Assembly: GCF_003013715.1 (NCBI RefSeq)
Contig: NC_072813.1
Span: forward strand, 186,001 to 250,000
From: Candidozyma auris
Lineage: Eukaryota > Ascomycota > Pichiomycetes > Serinales > Metschnikowiaceae
Length of the DNA: 64,000 nucleotides
Reading direction: 5' to 3'
Part shown: positions 1 to 11,276 of the stretch, piece after piece
Numbering within the stretch: position 1 is the first letter of the stretch
Layout: every line of letters begins with the position of its first letter
Translations under genes and position numbers: made by a program
The notes under the pieces: model-generated
What the model saw: only the letters and a program-made list of their open reading frames with translations
Told to the model about the DNA's origin: nothing
The model's database searches: none

Positions 1-3000
1 CTCTGCGATGTCATCCAACGTTGCTAAAAACGATATTGGAGACAAAAACTTGTCAAATGGAATGCACAAACTAGTCAACTGCTGTCTCCAACCCTCAAGA
101 ATTGCGTTTCTGGATTTCTGATCTTTGTCCCCACAGTAGATCGCGAATGCAGACGATAAGACGGCATTACCGACAATCACATCCCTATCTTTATCGCATT
201 GTTTTATGCCACTCTCCCATCTCTCTCTCTCCGTAGTCAAACTCTCGATAACATGAGCACTTCTCTTGAGCTTCTTTTCAATTGTCTCCATATCGACTCT
301 TACTCTTTCAGCTTCACGAATTAATTCGGTGTATCGTTTCTTGGAAGTACTTATGCTTTCTTCAAGTTCCCGGATCATCTCAGCGATCGCTATCAATTGG
401 GCTTTGGACTTTCGAGCTGCTTGTTCCAACAACTCCATTTCTTGCTTGAGTGGTAAGACATTCTCCAAAATAGAGTAATATTTGAGCTGAGCTATGACCC
501 ATTGCAATAGAGGGCCACAAGCTTTACTGGCTCTATCGACTGTTTCATAATTGTAGTCGGGTCGGCTGAGATAAACCCTCTCCATGTATTCGCTTAACTC
601 CAGGGTGAGTTGAACCTCACTATCAAACGAAACAATGCTCGCAATGAAGTCGTCTTTTCTGACAACAAGTTGAACATCCCTCCATGATTTTACGTCATAG
701 CCAAGAAGCACACAGACAGATTCCATTGTCATTTTGACCGCCGCAGGAGGATTCGACATGCTTCGCATCTCTGTCAAGTGTTGCTTCTTAATGTTCTGGA
801 CGCCTCTCGATGCTTTTAGTACTTCAGGTTCAGCAATTTCTAGGTCGTGCAGCACCACAGCACGTCTTTTATTGATCTGAGCTTCTTGCTTTTCAAGTTC
901 AACTTGTGTTGCTACGGAGAACTCCCTCTTCCGTTCAGCTTCATTTTGGTTCAGAATCATCTCATCCAACATCCTTTTAGCATCCGCTTCTTTTGCTTGT
1001 AAATTAATTTGCTTCTCGGAAAGTAGTTTTTTCATTGAAGTCATCTCAAGAACGGTTTCCTTCAATCTGTCCAACCCGCTGGTGAGTTGCCTTTTATTGT
1101 CATCTAATTCATTCTGCTTCCGCAGTAGTAGACACTTGAACAAGTCAACGAACCTGAGAAATTGATTTGGGTAAGATTTTGTGCTTTGGTGGAGAATGAT
1201 ACTGGCTCTCATGACCGCATCCCTAATAGTGTTCACCGCAAACCTGCTAGAATCGACAGACTTTGGCTCGTACGGCGAGGAATCTAGAGCTATACCTTGA
1301 AGTTTTTTCTGCACAATCTCCAACAAAGTGGAATCAGACCAGTCACCCATCCAACTGAGAACACATCTGTTGAAAAGAGCAGGTGAGGAATTCACTTGTA
1401 CGCGATTATCAACACCAACATCGCTTAATGTGAAAACAACATGCAAATTTAAGGATACTTGATTTGTGAACCAAGCATACAACTCGTCTTCGTTATCTAA
1501 CAACAAGCCCTGTGATGAGGATTCAGCTGCACACAGCTTGATAAGGGAAGCATAGTCGTCACCTTCAAACAAACCAGGAATTTCTGAATTTGCCAAGAGA
1601 GTGTTCATACGCTCGATGAAGGTAGCTTCAAGTAAACTTGACTCGTCAATGATGAAGCAGATCTTATCTCCGTGTAAGCAAGAAATGAGAACCTCTTTTA
1701 GCTTCCGTTGAAAATTCTCGACAGTGAAGCCCTTGTGTACCCTCAACTGAACAATCTTGATGCCATTCATCCACGCGACAAACTTGGTGAGTGTTGTCTT
1801 CCCACTTGTGCAAGGGCCAATAAGAATCATGTGGCCCTGGTGCTGCCTAAGAACCCTGTCAATTCGCAATATATGATCAAGCATATCATCAAATAAAATC
1901 AATTCAAGATCGAGTTCCTCTTCACTGAACACTCGAGATCTTTCACGAACGAAGTCAGCCAACTCGCCTACAGAAACCGGCTCGTAGCGCAGAGTAAGCC
2001 AGTCTGAGAAAAGAACAGGCTCTTTTAAAGTAGATTCGACATTAATGTGAGGATAATATTTTCTCGCTGTATTGAGAAATAGCGTTTTTGTCCACACTTT
2101 ATCATGCTCGTCGCTGAGCCTGTCGAAAAAAAGACGGAGGCCTTCGTGATACCATAAACGAACTAGAGGCTCTATCTTTGTGTAGTCGGCAGAAGAAACT
2201 GTCTTCAAGATACCCCTGCACCACCTCGTGAGTTCACGGGGAGAGTAGACATAGTGACTTTTCATATCACGCGTAAGATGACGTTGAGACTCGAAGTAAA
2301 CATCTAGCATAGCAGCTGTCAATTCACCAGAGAAGCCCCGAAGATCAGGAGCACATTTCAATGTGGCTCGATTCATTGTTTCATAAATTTGCATCATAGA
2401 GGATCTTCCGGGATAGTCGACCATCACAACACAAGCATGTCTTAAAAATCTTTCTGCCAATTGACTTCTACCAGGATCTTCTGGATCGTTACATGCTCCA
2501 ACAAATTGAACCTTCTCCAAGGAAACCCACTCCCTATGCTTGGAGCTCCAGAACCCATGACGTTCCACCATAAGTCGAAGTAATGCAATTACTCTTTGAG
2601 TTCCAAACTCGTCCTCCGAGGGCAAGTTTATTTCGTCACAAAATACGACACACCATTTGCCATCCACTTTTGGAGCGAGCTTTAGTCCTCTGTTTGATCT
2701 TCTGTATTCACAATTTTGCTCAAGCAGGCTTACGAAAACCTCCGGAGAGGTCTCTTTGGAGAAGTTAAGTGAGATCAAATCCAAGTTAGGCAGCTTCCTG
2801 AGTGCCTTCAAGAATGTCATCGTTTTACCGGAACCCGGAGGGCCACATAATATCAAGGGAGTGTGGCGATTGATAAGCGAGTGTATCAAATTTTCGTGAA
2901 CTACCGTGTCCACTGTAGGTATTATCGTGCTAGGGTCCAATACTTGGTGTGGATCTAAATCGAGGGTCTGGACATTATCTTGCCAAGAAGTCCAGCGAGA

Positions 3001-6000
3001 ATCCTTTACTGATACTCGATACTCAATAACATCGGGAGGAATCTCGAGATGAGAGAATTCCATGAATGATGCAGCCTTCTGAATATACAAACTGCGCTGT
3101 TGGGCTGGACAATCACCACTAAACGCCCAGATTGCCGATAAAAAAAGTGATTTCAAGACATATTCACCCAACAATTCATCGACTAATATCTGATGCTTTG
3201 CTTCGAAATTAAGCAAGTTTGATATGTGAGTTGAATAGAAGGTGCAGAAGGTGTGCACTGCTCTCAATCGACTGAACCTCATTATGTGCTTGAATTCCCC
3301 TGCAGCATCAATAGCTTTAGAGAAAAATTGGTCCGTCAAGATATCTGAAGAATCAGCGATATTCTTTTGTAGATCCATTCTCTCATAGGAGGGTATATCT
3401 TTCTCAATACCTTCCCATTCATTGAAGCGAAGATCAAATAAGAATTTCTTCCAGACCATCATAGGTTTTAATTCCGATGGGTCAAACCATATCATCCCAC
3501 AACGGCTGATGGTTGCAAGTGTAGCATTTTCTAAATTGTCAACTTCAAAAACAATTTTCAAATTATCCGATAGTTCAAGACGCTCGCCATTTGGAAGCGT
3601 TAAAACCTTGTTATCATCAAGAACACTGTTAAGATTTTCTGCCCAAATAGGATCTATGTCACCATCGAAAATGACCCAGACACGATGCGACCTCTCGCCC
3701 TTCATATTTGAAAGATTTGTTCGTAATATATTTGTGAAAAGACCATCGGTCCACTCGCGGGTGATGGGATCGAGAGATCCAAAGATTTCATCTTTTGAAA
3801 GAGCCTTGCAATCCATAACGAAAGTCTTGTGTGTTGTCTTTTCGAAAGCTGACATAGCATTCAATGTATGCCTTAATATGGTAGATTTTCCTGAACCCAG
3901 CTCCCCAACTAAAATAATACCATGATGACTTCTCAGGATCAGGATTATTTGAGAGGCCTTGAGAAGGAAGTTTTGTGATACAGCTAAACCCTCGCCCGAA
4001 GCATTTGCCTCAATCTTGCGAATCAAGTCCTGTTCTTCGGAGACATCGTCATTCAAGTTTGTGAAAAACTTGCTCATGGCATCATCGAATACTGAAACAT
4101 CTTGCGGAATTAGTCTGGGAGAGACAGATGCTTTCAAGCATGACTTCAATATTGACTTTTCCTCCTCGATAGTACCGCTTGACGAAGATTCACTCAAACC
4201 TTGTCGTTTCTCTCCACACATCCGTAAGGTGCTTTTTATTGCCCTGAGTCCGAAATCATAGTGTCGTTGGCTTGTTGACTTGATCTTCAACTCCTCAAAA
4301 GTGCTCACTATGAGCTTTGAAAGTGTTTCAGTGTGAACAAGCTGTTGTGACGTGAGAATTATGTCCGCAATTAGCTCCAAGTCGGGCTTTGCCATCCAAA
4401 AGCTGCGAAACAATCTTCTCATACTTTCAGGCATTTCGTTTCTGCCCGCATAGCCGGGATTCATGGTCACAAAGAGACCTGTATTTGGATGGACTCGAAC
4501 ACTTTTACCTGATATCATTATGTCTTGCAGATCGCCCCTAAGACCACCCTGTATAGCCTCGATCTGGGGAGAAAGTGCACTCATTATTGTGGTATTGAGC
4601 CGGTTGAATTCGTCAAAGCAACCCCAGCAGCCAACTTTACTGAGCCCTAAGAGTATCCTACTGATAGACTTATCGTCAAAACCGTCACCACAATTAAAAA
4701 CGATCACCATTCGGCCTAACGTGTGACCTAGTGCCTTTACGCTCTCAGTTTTACCAGTTCCAGCAGGCCCAACTGGGGAGCCACCCATTCCTTGGCTCAA
4801 TGCTTGTGTCATCGCCAAAAAGCATTGATCGATTAACGGAGTAATTGCAAGCTTCTCCACAACACCACTGTATTCGAAACCGTAGGAGAACTCTTGACGC
4901 CCCTGTCTTATTATGACACTTTCAAGTGGAGAGTTTGCCGCGGATGAAAATTCGTATTGTTGTATATTGTTTAATGTTTCTTCTCGCTCTCGTTCGGATC
5001 TTCGTATCATTTCAGAGCATATGTCTCTATGATGAATGAGCTCTATAATCAATGCCTCAATTTTTCTGCGATGACGAGGTTCGGAAATGGAAGCAACTTG
5101 TTTCACGATTTTTGAGTAGAAGTCAGATAATTGTCTCCAACAGTCACTATCTGTTCGATTCTTTACCTTCTGCGAAAAAAATATATTCAACGATACAAGT
5201 AGAGCCTGCGCTGGATACTTGTCGATTATCGCGAATAATGATTTTAATTGACTTGGATTCTTTATTACTTCGCAAACTTCTGAGTATGAGTCTCGAATGT
5301 TTTGGGCAATAGTAAGTTTGATTATGTTTTCTAACTCACTCAACCACTGGGTCAAAGTCAGGGACTTAAACAATGATACAGGACTGACTAAACTCAAAAG
5401 CTCACCCTCTGGGCTCTTAAGGGCAATGATATCATGTGTATCGTCACCAATTATCAACGACTCGACTCCGAAAAACATCAGCTTGATGTGCTTATTGATT
5501 ATCTTCACATTTCGCGATCCACCAATAAATTCTAGTAAGTCGTCATTTCCCAAAAAGTAGAATCTTGGGAATATATCTCGTTGCAGCTCAAGATATTGAG
5601 TAAGACCTCTCTTCGTGTTTTCCAAACTCACTTCCATCTTCTTGAAAGCTGCTTTCAAATCTCTTATAGATAGAATATCGATCACCAACGTTAAATTATT
5701 CACTCTTTTCATGAAATTCAAAAATTCGAACGATATGTTGTTGAATCTGGCAGACTCTATCGACATGGAAGCGCTAAGTTCTGGACTGTTTCCGAATACA
5801 CCCTCGAAATAGGCCCATTTTTTCTGAACCTCGATCCATATATCAAATATGGATAGAAGATCAACGAGCTTGGATTCAAGAGAGTTCCTTCTTTCTTCGA
5901 ATTCACCATGAGAAACCAGATGTTTCATACTAGATAACGTGCTTACATGGTCCTGGCATGTATCAAATAGAAAATTCCAATTTCGAACGAGTCGACATTT

Positions 6001-9000
6001 CCCCTCAAAATCAAACGTTTCAAAGGTAATAGTAGACCACTCCTTTTCAATACTGAGTAATGACTCCTCGATGATTTGTTCCTCCACTGCTTGTTTTAGT
6101 ATGGAACGTATTGCACTTTCGTGGCCCTTTATATCCAATTCTAACAATTGCAGTACCTTCAATGTGTCATAATCAATGGAGGAAGGAGCATTTAAAGAAG
6201 ACAAAATCTTATTCCAATGTCTCGTCTTGAGAGCAGCACCTCTGAGCTCGCCTAAAAATATTATACTGGTTGAAAACAAATCAATAGTGTTTTTCAAGTT
6301 CCCAAACGCTGGATAGTGCCGCACTAAAGCGGGAAGGTTTCTCATCTGTGTCCATAAGTTGTCAAGTTGCAGTTTGACTTTTCTTGGTTGGAAATCTGCC
6401 CAGGGTGATTTTCTAATTTCTTCCAAAATATCCCATAAGTCTCGAAGTGAAGTCCAGATGAGTTTCAAATTGTCGAAGTCATCTTGTAGAGGTTGTATCA
6501 GCGTCGTCTTCGGGATAACAATATTTAATTGCTGCGCAACACGGATAGCACGCATTTTCGATAGTTCAAAGTCATCAAGCTTCTTCTGCGATTTAGCTAA
6601 GATTGAAAGCGCTTGACCAGGCTCCATTTCACTCGTAATTTGTCTATTTTTATGCCAATTGTTCATGAACACAGCTAGATTGTTATTGTACTGCTCTATA
6701 GCTGTAGACAATCTTTTTTGTACCAAATCGAGGTTTTGAAAGATGAATGAGTCCCCACCAGAAATTAGAGCTTCAAGGTTAGGTATCCTGCTATCAAATT
6801 GGTCATAGTGAATCCAACTCGATGGGAGCGTCTGCCTATTTTGGTAAAGAGCCTTTTGACACTCTCTCAATAGACCCTTGTATCTCTTCCAAACTGTTAC
6901 ATTTTTTTTCGATTCAAGCAAGTCCGATGTATATTCCAATAAATCGAACGATGTATTGTCCATGTTCGGTAAATTATTGAATCGCTTTTCGCAAAGCTTC
7001 AATTCTGTTAGCATATCAGCACTTATGGACGTGACTCTCGTGGTGAATTGAGAGAACAAAGTCACCCTAAACGCACTGATGGAGTTTTCTAGGTGCTTCC
7101 TCACAGCAGAATGCAGAACACTTATAAGACCTCCGATGCTTGTAACGCCTACGGGATCCTCTATAAGCTTCATAAATGATATTATTTCAAGCAAGGAGCT
7201 GAGAGCTTGATCAATATTGAGATCGCAGAAAAGCAGTCGATCTTTCGAGTCCACGGTCAAAAGAGATCCAAATTTGTTCCACGCTTCTAAGTGTTTCCCC
7301 AAATTCGCATGAATCAATTCTACCTCGTCTAGGGCCTCGCATATCACTTTGCTAAGACCTCGCGGACAAGATGTCCAAATTAGCGAGCTCGACCCATGAA
7401 TTGTTGTGAATCTTATCTTGCAAAGATCCTCAAGCGATGAATTGATGATCGCAGCAAGTCTCGCTTTCGTCGATTTGATTGGAGGTTCGATGAGAAAATA
7501 GCCATTTTCGCATCGGATGAAATGATTCAAAGTAGGAAACCTCATTTTGCTACCTTTCTTACCGTGGACTTCCTTGACGAAGTACTTGAGGTGTTGAGCA
7601 CACTTTTCACTTAGTGCATTAGCAATAAGTTCTCGAAGCGTATTCTCAAATGAGGCTGTGTATGAAGCATGTGGAAGCAAAGTGACAGCAGTCGAACATA
7701 CCTCGTCGACAATTTCTTGAATAGTACTCAATTCAAATGCACAGTTCATCAACTTCGAATAAATTTCTCCGTCATACAATTTGCGAAAATTTTGCAACAT
7801 TCTCGTAGCTTCGTAATGGTTGTATACTGCTTCTTGAAAAGCATTGATCTGTTTCAAAGACTTGCATTCTAACAGAACTGAGTTGTTTGAATCATGTTCC
7901 TCAAGAAGTATTGCACATTCCGTTTCAACATCATTCCAGCTTAAACTCCTCAAACGGAGCATTCGATGTATTGATTCGTTAGTCATAGAATAAAGAGACG
8001 CAAAGAATGCTTCATTGACGAACTCTCCTGTGATTAATTGTAAGAATATCTCCAAGCTTTCTCTTAAAGAAGTTATAATTGGTGTTATTGTCGCAGCCTT
8101 TCTCGAGGCGAGAAGAATATCTGTGGGTACCTCGAATCCCGCAGTCTCTAAAAAATACGTCAGACGAGGTAAGGTAAGCAATTGTCGAGGGTACGTCAAG
8201 TCAATAGAAATCTCTCGGCATTCGTTTATATGCTTGACTTCGAAGATGAAGCCACTCTTGTTCAAAACGTGTAAAGAACTTCTGTTGGATGATACCCATT
8301 CTTCAAAATCAGCAAGGCAGTCCAACTTATCGAATATGGCGCGGGTATCATCTTGAATTTGAGATCCAATTGCAAAGAAGGACCAATCTTCGCCCAAAGA
8401 ATGTGTGACGGATTCTATTATAGAATGAAGTCGCGATTTAAGAGATAATTTGTTTTGGATACTATTCAATATAGTGTCGGAGTCCTGTGCAACACTGATA
8501 TCAAAATCCTGTGCCCCTTTTGAAAAAGAGGATGCAAGATTAAGCACCTGAGTTCGAGCAACTGCGAGGAATCTAATTTTGTGACTGTCATCAATGAGAG
8601 AGACCAAACGGGCCATATTGATTGTATCATTCTGCATTGTTTGAAATAAACCCACAAAATCATCTAAGGTGATACATGAATTCATCTTGTTGTTCGTAGA
8701 TGATGCCAATATTTGCAGAACGTCGGCATGAACTCGAAGATAGCATGTTTCACTAGCTACCCAAATCAGATGCCCTTCATTTGAAAAATCGAAACAGTCT
8801 GCTGCGATGACATGCTTAAGAAACGCATGTGTTAGTTGATTAGAAAGTTCCTCACTAACAAAAGATCGTGAGATAACCTCTTCAAGCGAGTGGTGCTTCT
8901 CTATTAGTTCGCGTAGATGTTCAAGTCTGTCCTGAATTCTATTGATCTTTTCATTGTTGATTTTGATTACCATAAACTTCTCTTGGCGCTTACGCATGAG

Positions 9001-10233
9001 TTCTCTAAGTATGTTGGTCATGCTTTTAATGGAGATGTCTAGAGTCTTGAAAATATTGGTGAGCTGCTTCTCATAAAGTTCCTCGAAGTCATTCAAAGAT
9101 AGTGCCGCTAATTTTGCAGATTTAAAAAGATGGATAAGATTGTTCGAAATTTCATCCAATGTGAGTTCGACGAATTCGATCATACGAACGAGAGGAAACG
9201 ACCTCAGTGATTTCCACCTTCGAAGATGACTAAATATATCTCCGATGGATGTTTCAAATGCAGAGAATGGGTTCGGTGAGTTGATAGCTTGAGTGAGGCC
9301 CGCAAAAGGGAGGTCTTTAATTAGTGCGTTGAAGCTTTTTGTTTCTTCGAGCTTGTCAGAAAGTCTCAAATTGTTCTGAAACATGAAGGTCGTCTGGAAT
9401 CTTCTAGATGTTGATAAGATTTCGAGTACTTTTTTTACTTCAGGTTGATTGATCTGGTTTATCCATGATTCCAAAGCTGACTCCATGGATGCCCAAAATT
9501 GAATCTCATCAGACATAGACCAGACACCGGAGGGTGTCTCGGATAAATTCGTAATGTTCTGTATCTGTTTTATCCAGAAATTTGCAACTTGCGTTAGCTC
9601 ATTCAATAACGATGTATCTTGAATTATCTCTTCCTCTGGCATCGACAGCCGAAGCAAGTCTAGTGCATTAGGAGAAAGAGCACCAAGTAACTCTGGCACA
9701 TGAATCTGCAGCTCTAAGAGGTTGAGAGTGGTGCTCAATTCCTTTAGCTTTTTCCTTGCCGCACGTAGCGTATTTGATTTAGTTCTTTGGGCATCTTGAG
9801 ACGCTAGAAGTTCAAAATAGGGAGATACAACATAATCAAGGAAGCCTTTGATGAAGGATGGATCTCCATTAGTAATAAAGTCGCGGGAATCATCGTTTGC
9901 ATAGCTCACAACACTAAGTTGCTCCTGTAAAGGTGTATCGAGTCGAATTGGACCCTTGGATTTGATGAATATCGATACTGAAGCGAAGTCGTTTAGATTC
10001 GTTTCTGACATTTCCGAAGCAATTGTAACCAGACCATCCAGATTAAGGATAACATATAGCGCCTGAGGTGTCTCAGAAGTTGCAAATGCAACTAGGCCGT
10101 CAGTGTGAGTTGGTGGGTGAATAGATGCCACATCAATGACGTGGGAACGAAAATGTGCAAGTATGTAGTCGGAGATAGTCAAGAGAATATCTCCGGAGTT
10201 TTCGTCCAGATTGTCGAGAGAATCCGTGCTCAT
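1..10233 (-). CDS. DYN1: Cytoplasmic dynein heavy chain, C-terminus cut by window edge
   Basis: Minus-strand motor subunit of cytoplasmic dynein, which moves the mitotic spindle and nucleus along astral microtubules. The frame is open for 3411 codons and leaves the window at base 1. The start is the ATG at 10233-10231, directly preceded by an in-frame TAG. The tail (about residues 1-1750) is followed by four AAA P-loops: AAA1 GPAGTGKT at residue 1822 (bases 4747-4770), AAA2 at 2110 (3883-3906), AAA3 GPPGSGKT at 2464 (2821-2844) and AAA4 GPCTSGKT at 2806 (1795-1818). AAA2 also shows the typical FDGDIDPIW and SRCGMIWF motifs. The stalk coiled coils (about 1110-860 and 500-220) flank the microtubule-binding domain (about 850-520), and AAA5 begins at about 200. 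Spacing matches the roughly 4090-residue yeast protein, so about 680 residues are missing. The third codon of the AAA2 P-loop is CTG; Ser there gives the usual GxSGSGKS. Confidence 0.97.
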   Translation of the reverse strand, partial: MSTDSLDNLDENSGDILLTISDYILAHFRSHVIDVASIHPPTHTDGLVAFATSETPQALYVILNLDGLVTIASEMSETNLNDFASVSIFIKSKGPIRLDTPLQEQLSVVSYANDDSRDFITNGDPSFIKGFLDYVVSPYFELLASQDAQRTKSNTLRAARKKLKELSTTLNLLELQIHVPELLGALSPNALDLLRLSMPEEEIIQDTSLLNELTQVANFWIKQIQNITNLSETPSGVWSMSDEIQFWASMESALESWINQINQPEVKKVLEILSTSRRFQTTFMFQNNLRLSDKLEETKSFNALIKDLPFAGLTQAINSPNPFSAFETSIGDIFSHLRRWKSLRSFPLVRMIEFVELTLDEISNNLIHLFKSAKLAALSLNDFEELYEKQLTNIFKTLDISIKSMTNILRELMRKRQEKFMVIKINNEKINRIQDRLEHLRELIEKHHSLEEVISRSFVSEELSNQLTHAFLKHVIAADCFDFSNEGHLIWVASETCYLRVHADVLQILASSTNNKMNSCITLDDFVGLFQTMQNDTINMARLVSLIDDSHKIRFLAVARTQVLNLASSFSKGAQDFDISVAQDSDTILNSIQNKLSLKSRLHSIIESVTHSLGEDWSFFAIGSQIQDDTRAIFDKLDCLADFEEWVSSNRSSLHVLNKSGFIFEVKHINECREISIDLTYPRQLLTLPRLTYFLETAGFEVPTDILLASRKAATITPIITSLRESLEIFLQLITGEFVNEAFFASLYSMTNESIHRMLRLRSLSWNDVETECAILLEEHDSNNSVLLECKSLKQINAFQEAVYNHYEATRMLQNFRKLYDGEIYSKLMNCAFELSTIQEIVDEVCSTAVTLLPHASYTASFENTLRELIANALSEKCAQHLKYFVKEVHGKKGSKMRFPTLNHFIRCENGYFLIEPPIKSTKARLAAIINSSLEDLCKIRFTTIHGSSSLIWTSCPRGLSKVICEALDEVELIHANLGKHLEAWNKFGSLLTVDSKDRLLFCDLNIDQALSSLLEIISFMKLIEDPVGVTSIGGLISVLHSAVRKHLENSISAFRVTLFSQFTTRVTSISADMLTELKLCEKRFNNLPNMDNTSFDLLEYTSDLLESKKNVTVWKRYKGLLRECQKALYQNRQTLPSSWIHYDQFDSRIPNLEALISGGDSFIFQNLDLVQKRLSTAIEQYNNNLAVFMNNWHKNRQITSEMEPGQALSILAKSQKKLDDFELSKMRAIRVAQQLNIVIPKTTLIQPLQDDFDNLKLIWTSLRDLWDILEEIRKSPWADFQPRKVKLQLDNLWTQMRNLPALVRHYPAFGNLKNTIDLFSTSIIFLGELRGAALKTRHWNKILSSLNAPSSIDYDTLKVLQLLELDIKGHESAIRSILKQAVEEQIIEESLLSIEKEWSTITFETFDFEGKCRLVRNWNFLFDTCQDHVSTLSSMKHLVSHGEFEERRNSLESKLVDLLSIFDIWIEVQKKWAYFEGVFGNSPELSASMSIESARFNNISFEFLNFMKRVNNLTLVIDILSIRDLKAAFKKMEVSLENTKRGLTQYLELQRDIFPRFYFLGNDDLLEFIGGSRNVKIINKHIKLMFFGVESLIIGDDTHDIIALKSPEGELLSLVSPVSLFKSLTLTQWLSELENIIKLTIAQNIRDSYSEVCEVIKNPSQLKSLFAIIDKYPAQALLVSLNIFFSQKVKNRTDSDCWRQLSDFYSKIVKQVASISEPRHRRKIEALIIELIHHRDICSEMIRRSEREREETLNNIQQYEFSSAANSPLESVIIRQGRQEFSYGFEYSGVVEKLAITPLIDQCFLAMTQALSQGMGGSPVGPAGTGKTESVKALGHTLGRMVIVFNCGDGFDDKSISRILLGLSKVGCWGCFDEFNRLNTTIMSALSPQIEAIQGGLRGDLQDIMISGKSVRVHPNTGLFVTMNPGYAGRNEMPESMRRLFRSFWMAKPDLELIADIILTSQQLVHTETLSKLIVSTFEELKIKSTSQRHYDFGLRAIKSTLRMCGEKRQGLSESSSSGTIEEEKSILKSCLKASVSPRLIPQDVSVFDDAMSKFFTNLNDDVSEEQDLIRKIEANASGEGLAVSQNFLLKASQIILILRSHHGIILVGELGSGKSTILRHTLNAMSAFEKTTHKTFVMDCKALSKDEIFGSLDPITREWTDGLFTNILRTNLSNMKGERSHRVWVIFDGDIDPIWAENLNSVLDDNKVLTLPNGERLELSDNLKIVFEVDNLENATLATISRCGMIWFDPSELKPMMVWKKFLFDLRFNEWEGIEKDIPSYERMDLQKNIADSSDILTDQFFSKAIDAAGEFKHIMRFSRLRAVHTFCTFYSTHISNLLNFEAKHQILVDELLGEYVLKSLFLSAIWAFSGDCPAQQRSLYIQKAASFMEFSHLEIPPDVIEYRVSVKDSRWTSWQDNVQTLDLDPHQVLDPSTIIPTVDTVVHENLIHSLINRHTPLILCGPPGSGKTMTFLKALRKLPNLDLISLNFSKETSPEVFVSLLEQNCEYRRSNRGLKLAPKVDGKWCVVFCDEINLPSEDEFGTQRVIALLRLMVERHGFWSSKHREWVSLEKVQFVGACNDPEDPGRSQLAERFLRHACVVMVDYPGRSSMMQIYETMNRATLKCAPDLRGFSGELTAAMLDVYFESQRHLTRDMKSHYVYSPRELTRWCRGILKTVSSADYTKIEPLVRLWYHEGLRLFFDRLSDEHDKVWTKTLFLNTARKYYPHINVESTLKEPVLFSDWLTLRYEPVSVGELADFVRERSRVFSEEELDLELILFDDMLDHILRIDRVLRQHQGHMILIGPCTSGKTTLTKFVAWMNGIKIVQLRVHKGFTVENFQRKLKEVLISCLHGDKICFIIDESSLLEATFIERMNTLLANSEIPGLFEGDDYASLIKLCAAESSSQGLLLDNEDELYAWFTNQVSLNLHVVFTLSDVGVDNRVQVNSSPALFNRCVLSWMGDWSDSTLLEIVQKKLQGIALDSSPYEPKSVDSSRFAVNTIRDAVMRASIILHQSTKSYPNQFLRFVDLFKCLLLRKQNELDDNKRQLTSGLDRLKETVLEMTSMKKLLSEKQINLQAKEADAKRMLDEMILNQNEAERKREFSVATQVELEKQEAQINKRRAVVLHDLEIAEPEVLKASRGVQNIKKQHLTEMRSMSNPPAAVKMTMESVCVLLGYDVKSWRDVQLVVRKDDFIASIVSFDSEVQLTLELSEYMERVYLSRPDYNYETVDRASKACGPLLQWVIAQLKYYSILENVLPLKQEMELLEQAARKSKAQLIAIAEMIRELEESISTSKKRYTELIREAERVRVDMETIEKKLKRSAHVIESLTTERERWESGIKQCDKDRDVIVGNAVLSSAFAIYCGDKDQKSRNAILEGWRQQLTSLCIPFDKFLSPISFLATLDDIAE

Positions 10234-11276
10234 CTATGATATGTGGATGCAATTGACGCCATGGTCTACCAAGCCGTTCTGTAGAGGTTTGTTTGTTGAT
10301 GTTTGGTCACGTGAACAGATCACGTCTGCCAGTGCAGAAATGGACTCAATGCTTCGGGAATTTCTGTGCAAATTAAGAGCGTTCTCGTACGTTCGAGATA
10401 AGCTTCGAGGACAGACCATGCATACTTGCTTTCAGGTAAAGAAAGTCTAGTTTTTTACTAAAAGCTGGCTTGGGTAGTCTAGTGCGTGGGCGACGGTACG
10501 AAAGAACGTTGCCAACGGATAATCATTCCTTTTTTATTGTTTTTTATTTTTTTTTTTTTTTTTTCTTTCTTTTTTCTTCATCCAGAAGACTAAAGTATTT
10601 TTTCCTTTCGGAGAGAAGCGATCTCTCACATCTTGTTCATTGCTGTTTTCGCATCGTCAAGGACAAACGTTTTTGAGATTGCCGGTAAAGTCGCATTTTG
10701 CAGCCATTTTCTATTTCAAGAGCGGCACTACAAATAATGCTACCTAAGAAACTTTGCCAAAAAAAAAAAAAAAAACTAAAGGCATTATACCTTAGAACTT
10801 CAATCAACAAAGCTTGAAACGGTGCAGATAATAGGGAAAATCCTAACATTAGCAGCCTTGTGGAGAATTCCAGCTTTGTTGGCCATGGATGCTTCAAGTA
10901 GCGCCGTGCATGCCAAAAGAGGTATACCAAAAAAAGAAAGAAAGGAAAAAATAATAAAAGGTCTGAATGCCATTGATCCCTCTCACCTTTAAGGAATTAG
11001 CAACACATATAAACCCTAGATATAAAGGGCGCAGTGATCAGTTGACTTATGTTGTTGGTTGTCGGTTTGCGGAATTCTGCTGACAGCCCAGTATTTCGCA
11101 GAGGTACATGCACGTGACGTCTTTCTTAACAAATGGTTTGTCTCAAAAAGTTGATTATTTGGTACTCACTGAAACTTCTTGCTACTAAGCAAGCACCAAC
11201 ATTTTTTGCATTTAGCATATTCCTGTCAAAGTCGGAGACTCTTCGCAGATCTTGTTTCGTTTACTAAACAGCATCC
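10234..11276. other. Divergent DYN1/SAL1 intergenic region
   Basis: Shared upstream region of two divergent genes, about 1.04 kb, with no convincing gene. It contains a T18 run (10547-10564), an A17 run (10759-10775), E-boxes at 10307-10314 (TCACGTGA) and 11111-11116 (CACGTG), one TTTGCAGCCATT site (10697-10708) and a TATAAA-like stretch near 11008-11030. The homopolymer tracts are probably nucleosome-depleted promoter DNA (inference). Confidence 0.7.

Noticed and set aside
4485..4500. tRNA B-box-like GACTCGAAC
   Set aside because: It lies inside the DYN1 coding sequence near AAA1 and has no cloverleaf around it.
10543..10775. Homopolymer tracts as retroelement remains
   Set aside because: T and A runs are isolated, with no repeats, LTRs or coding remnants near them; they look like ordinary yeast promoter poly(dA:dT).
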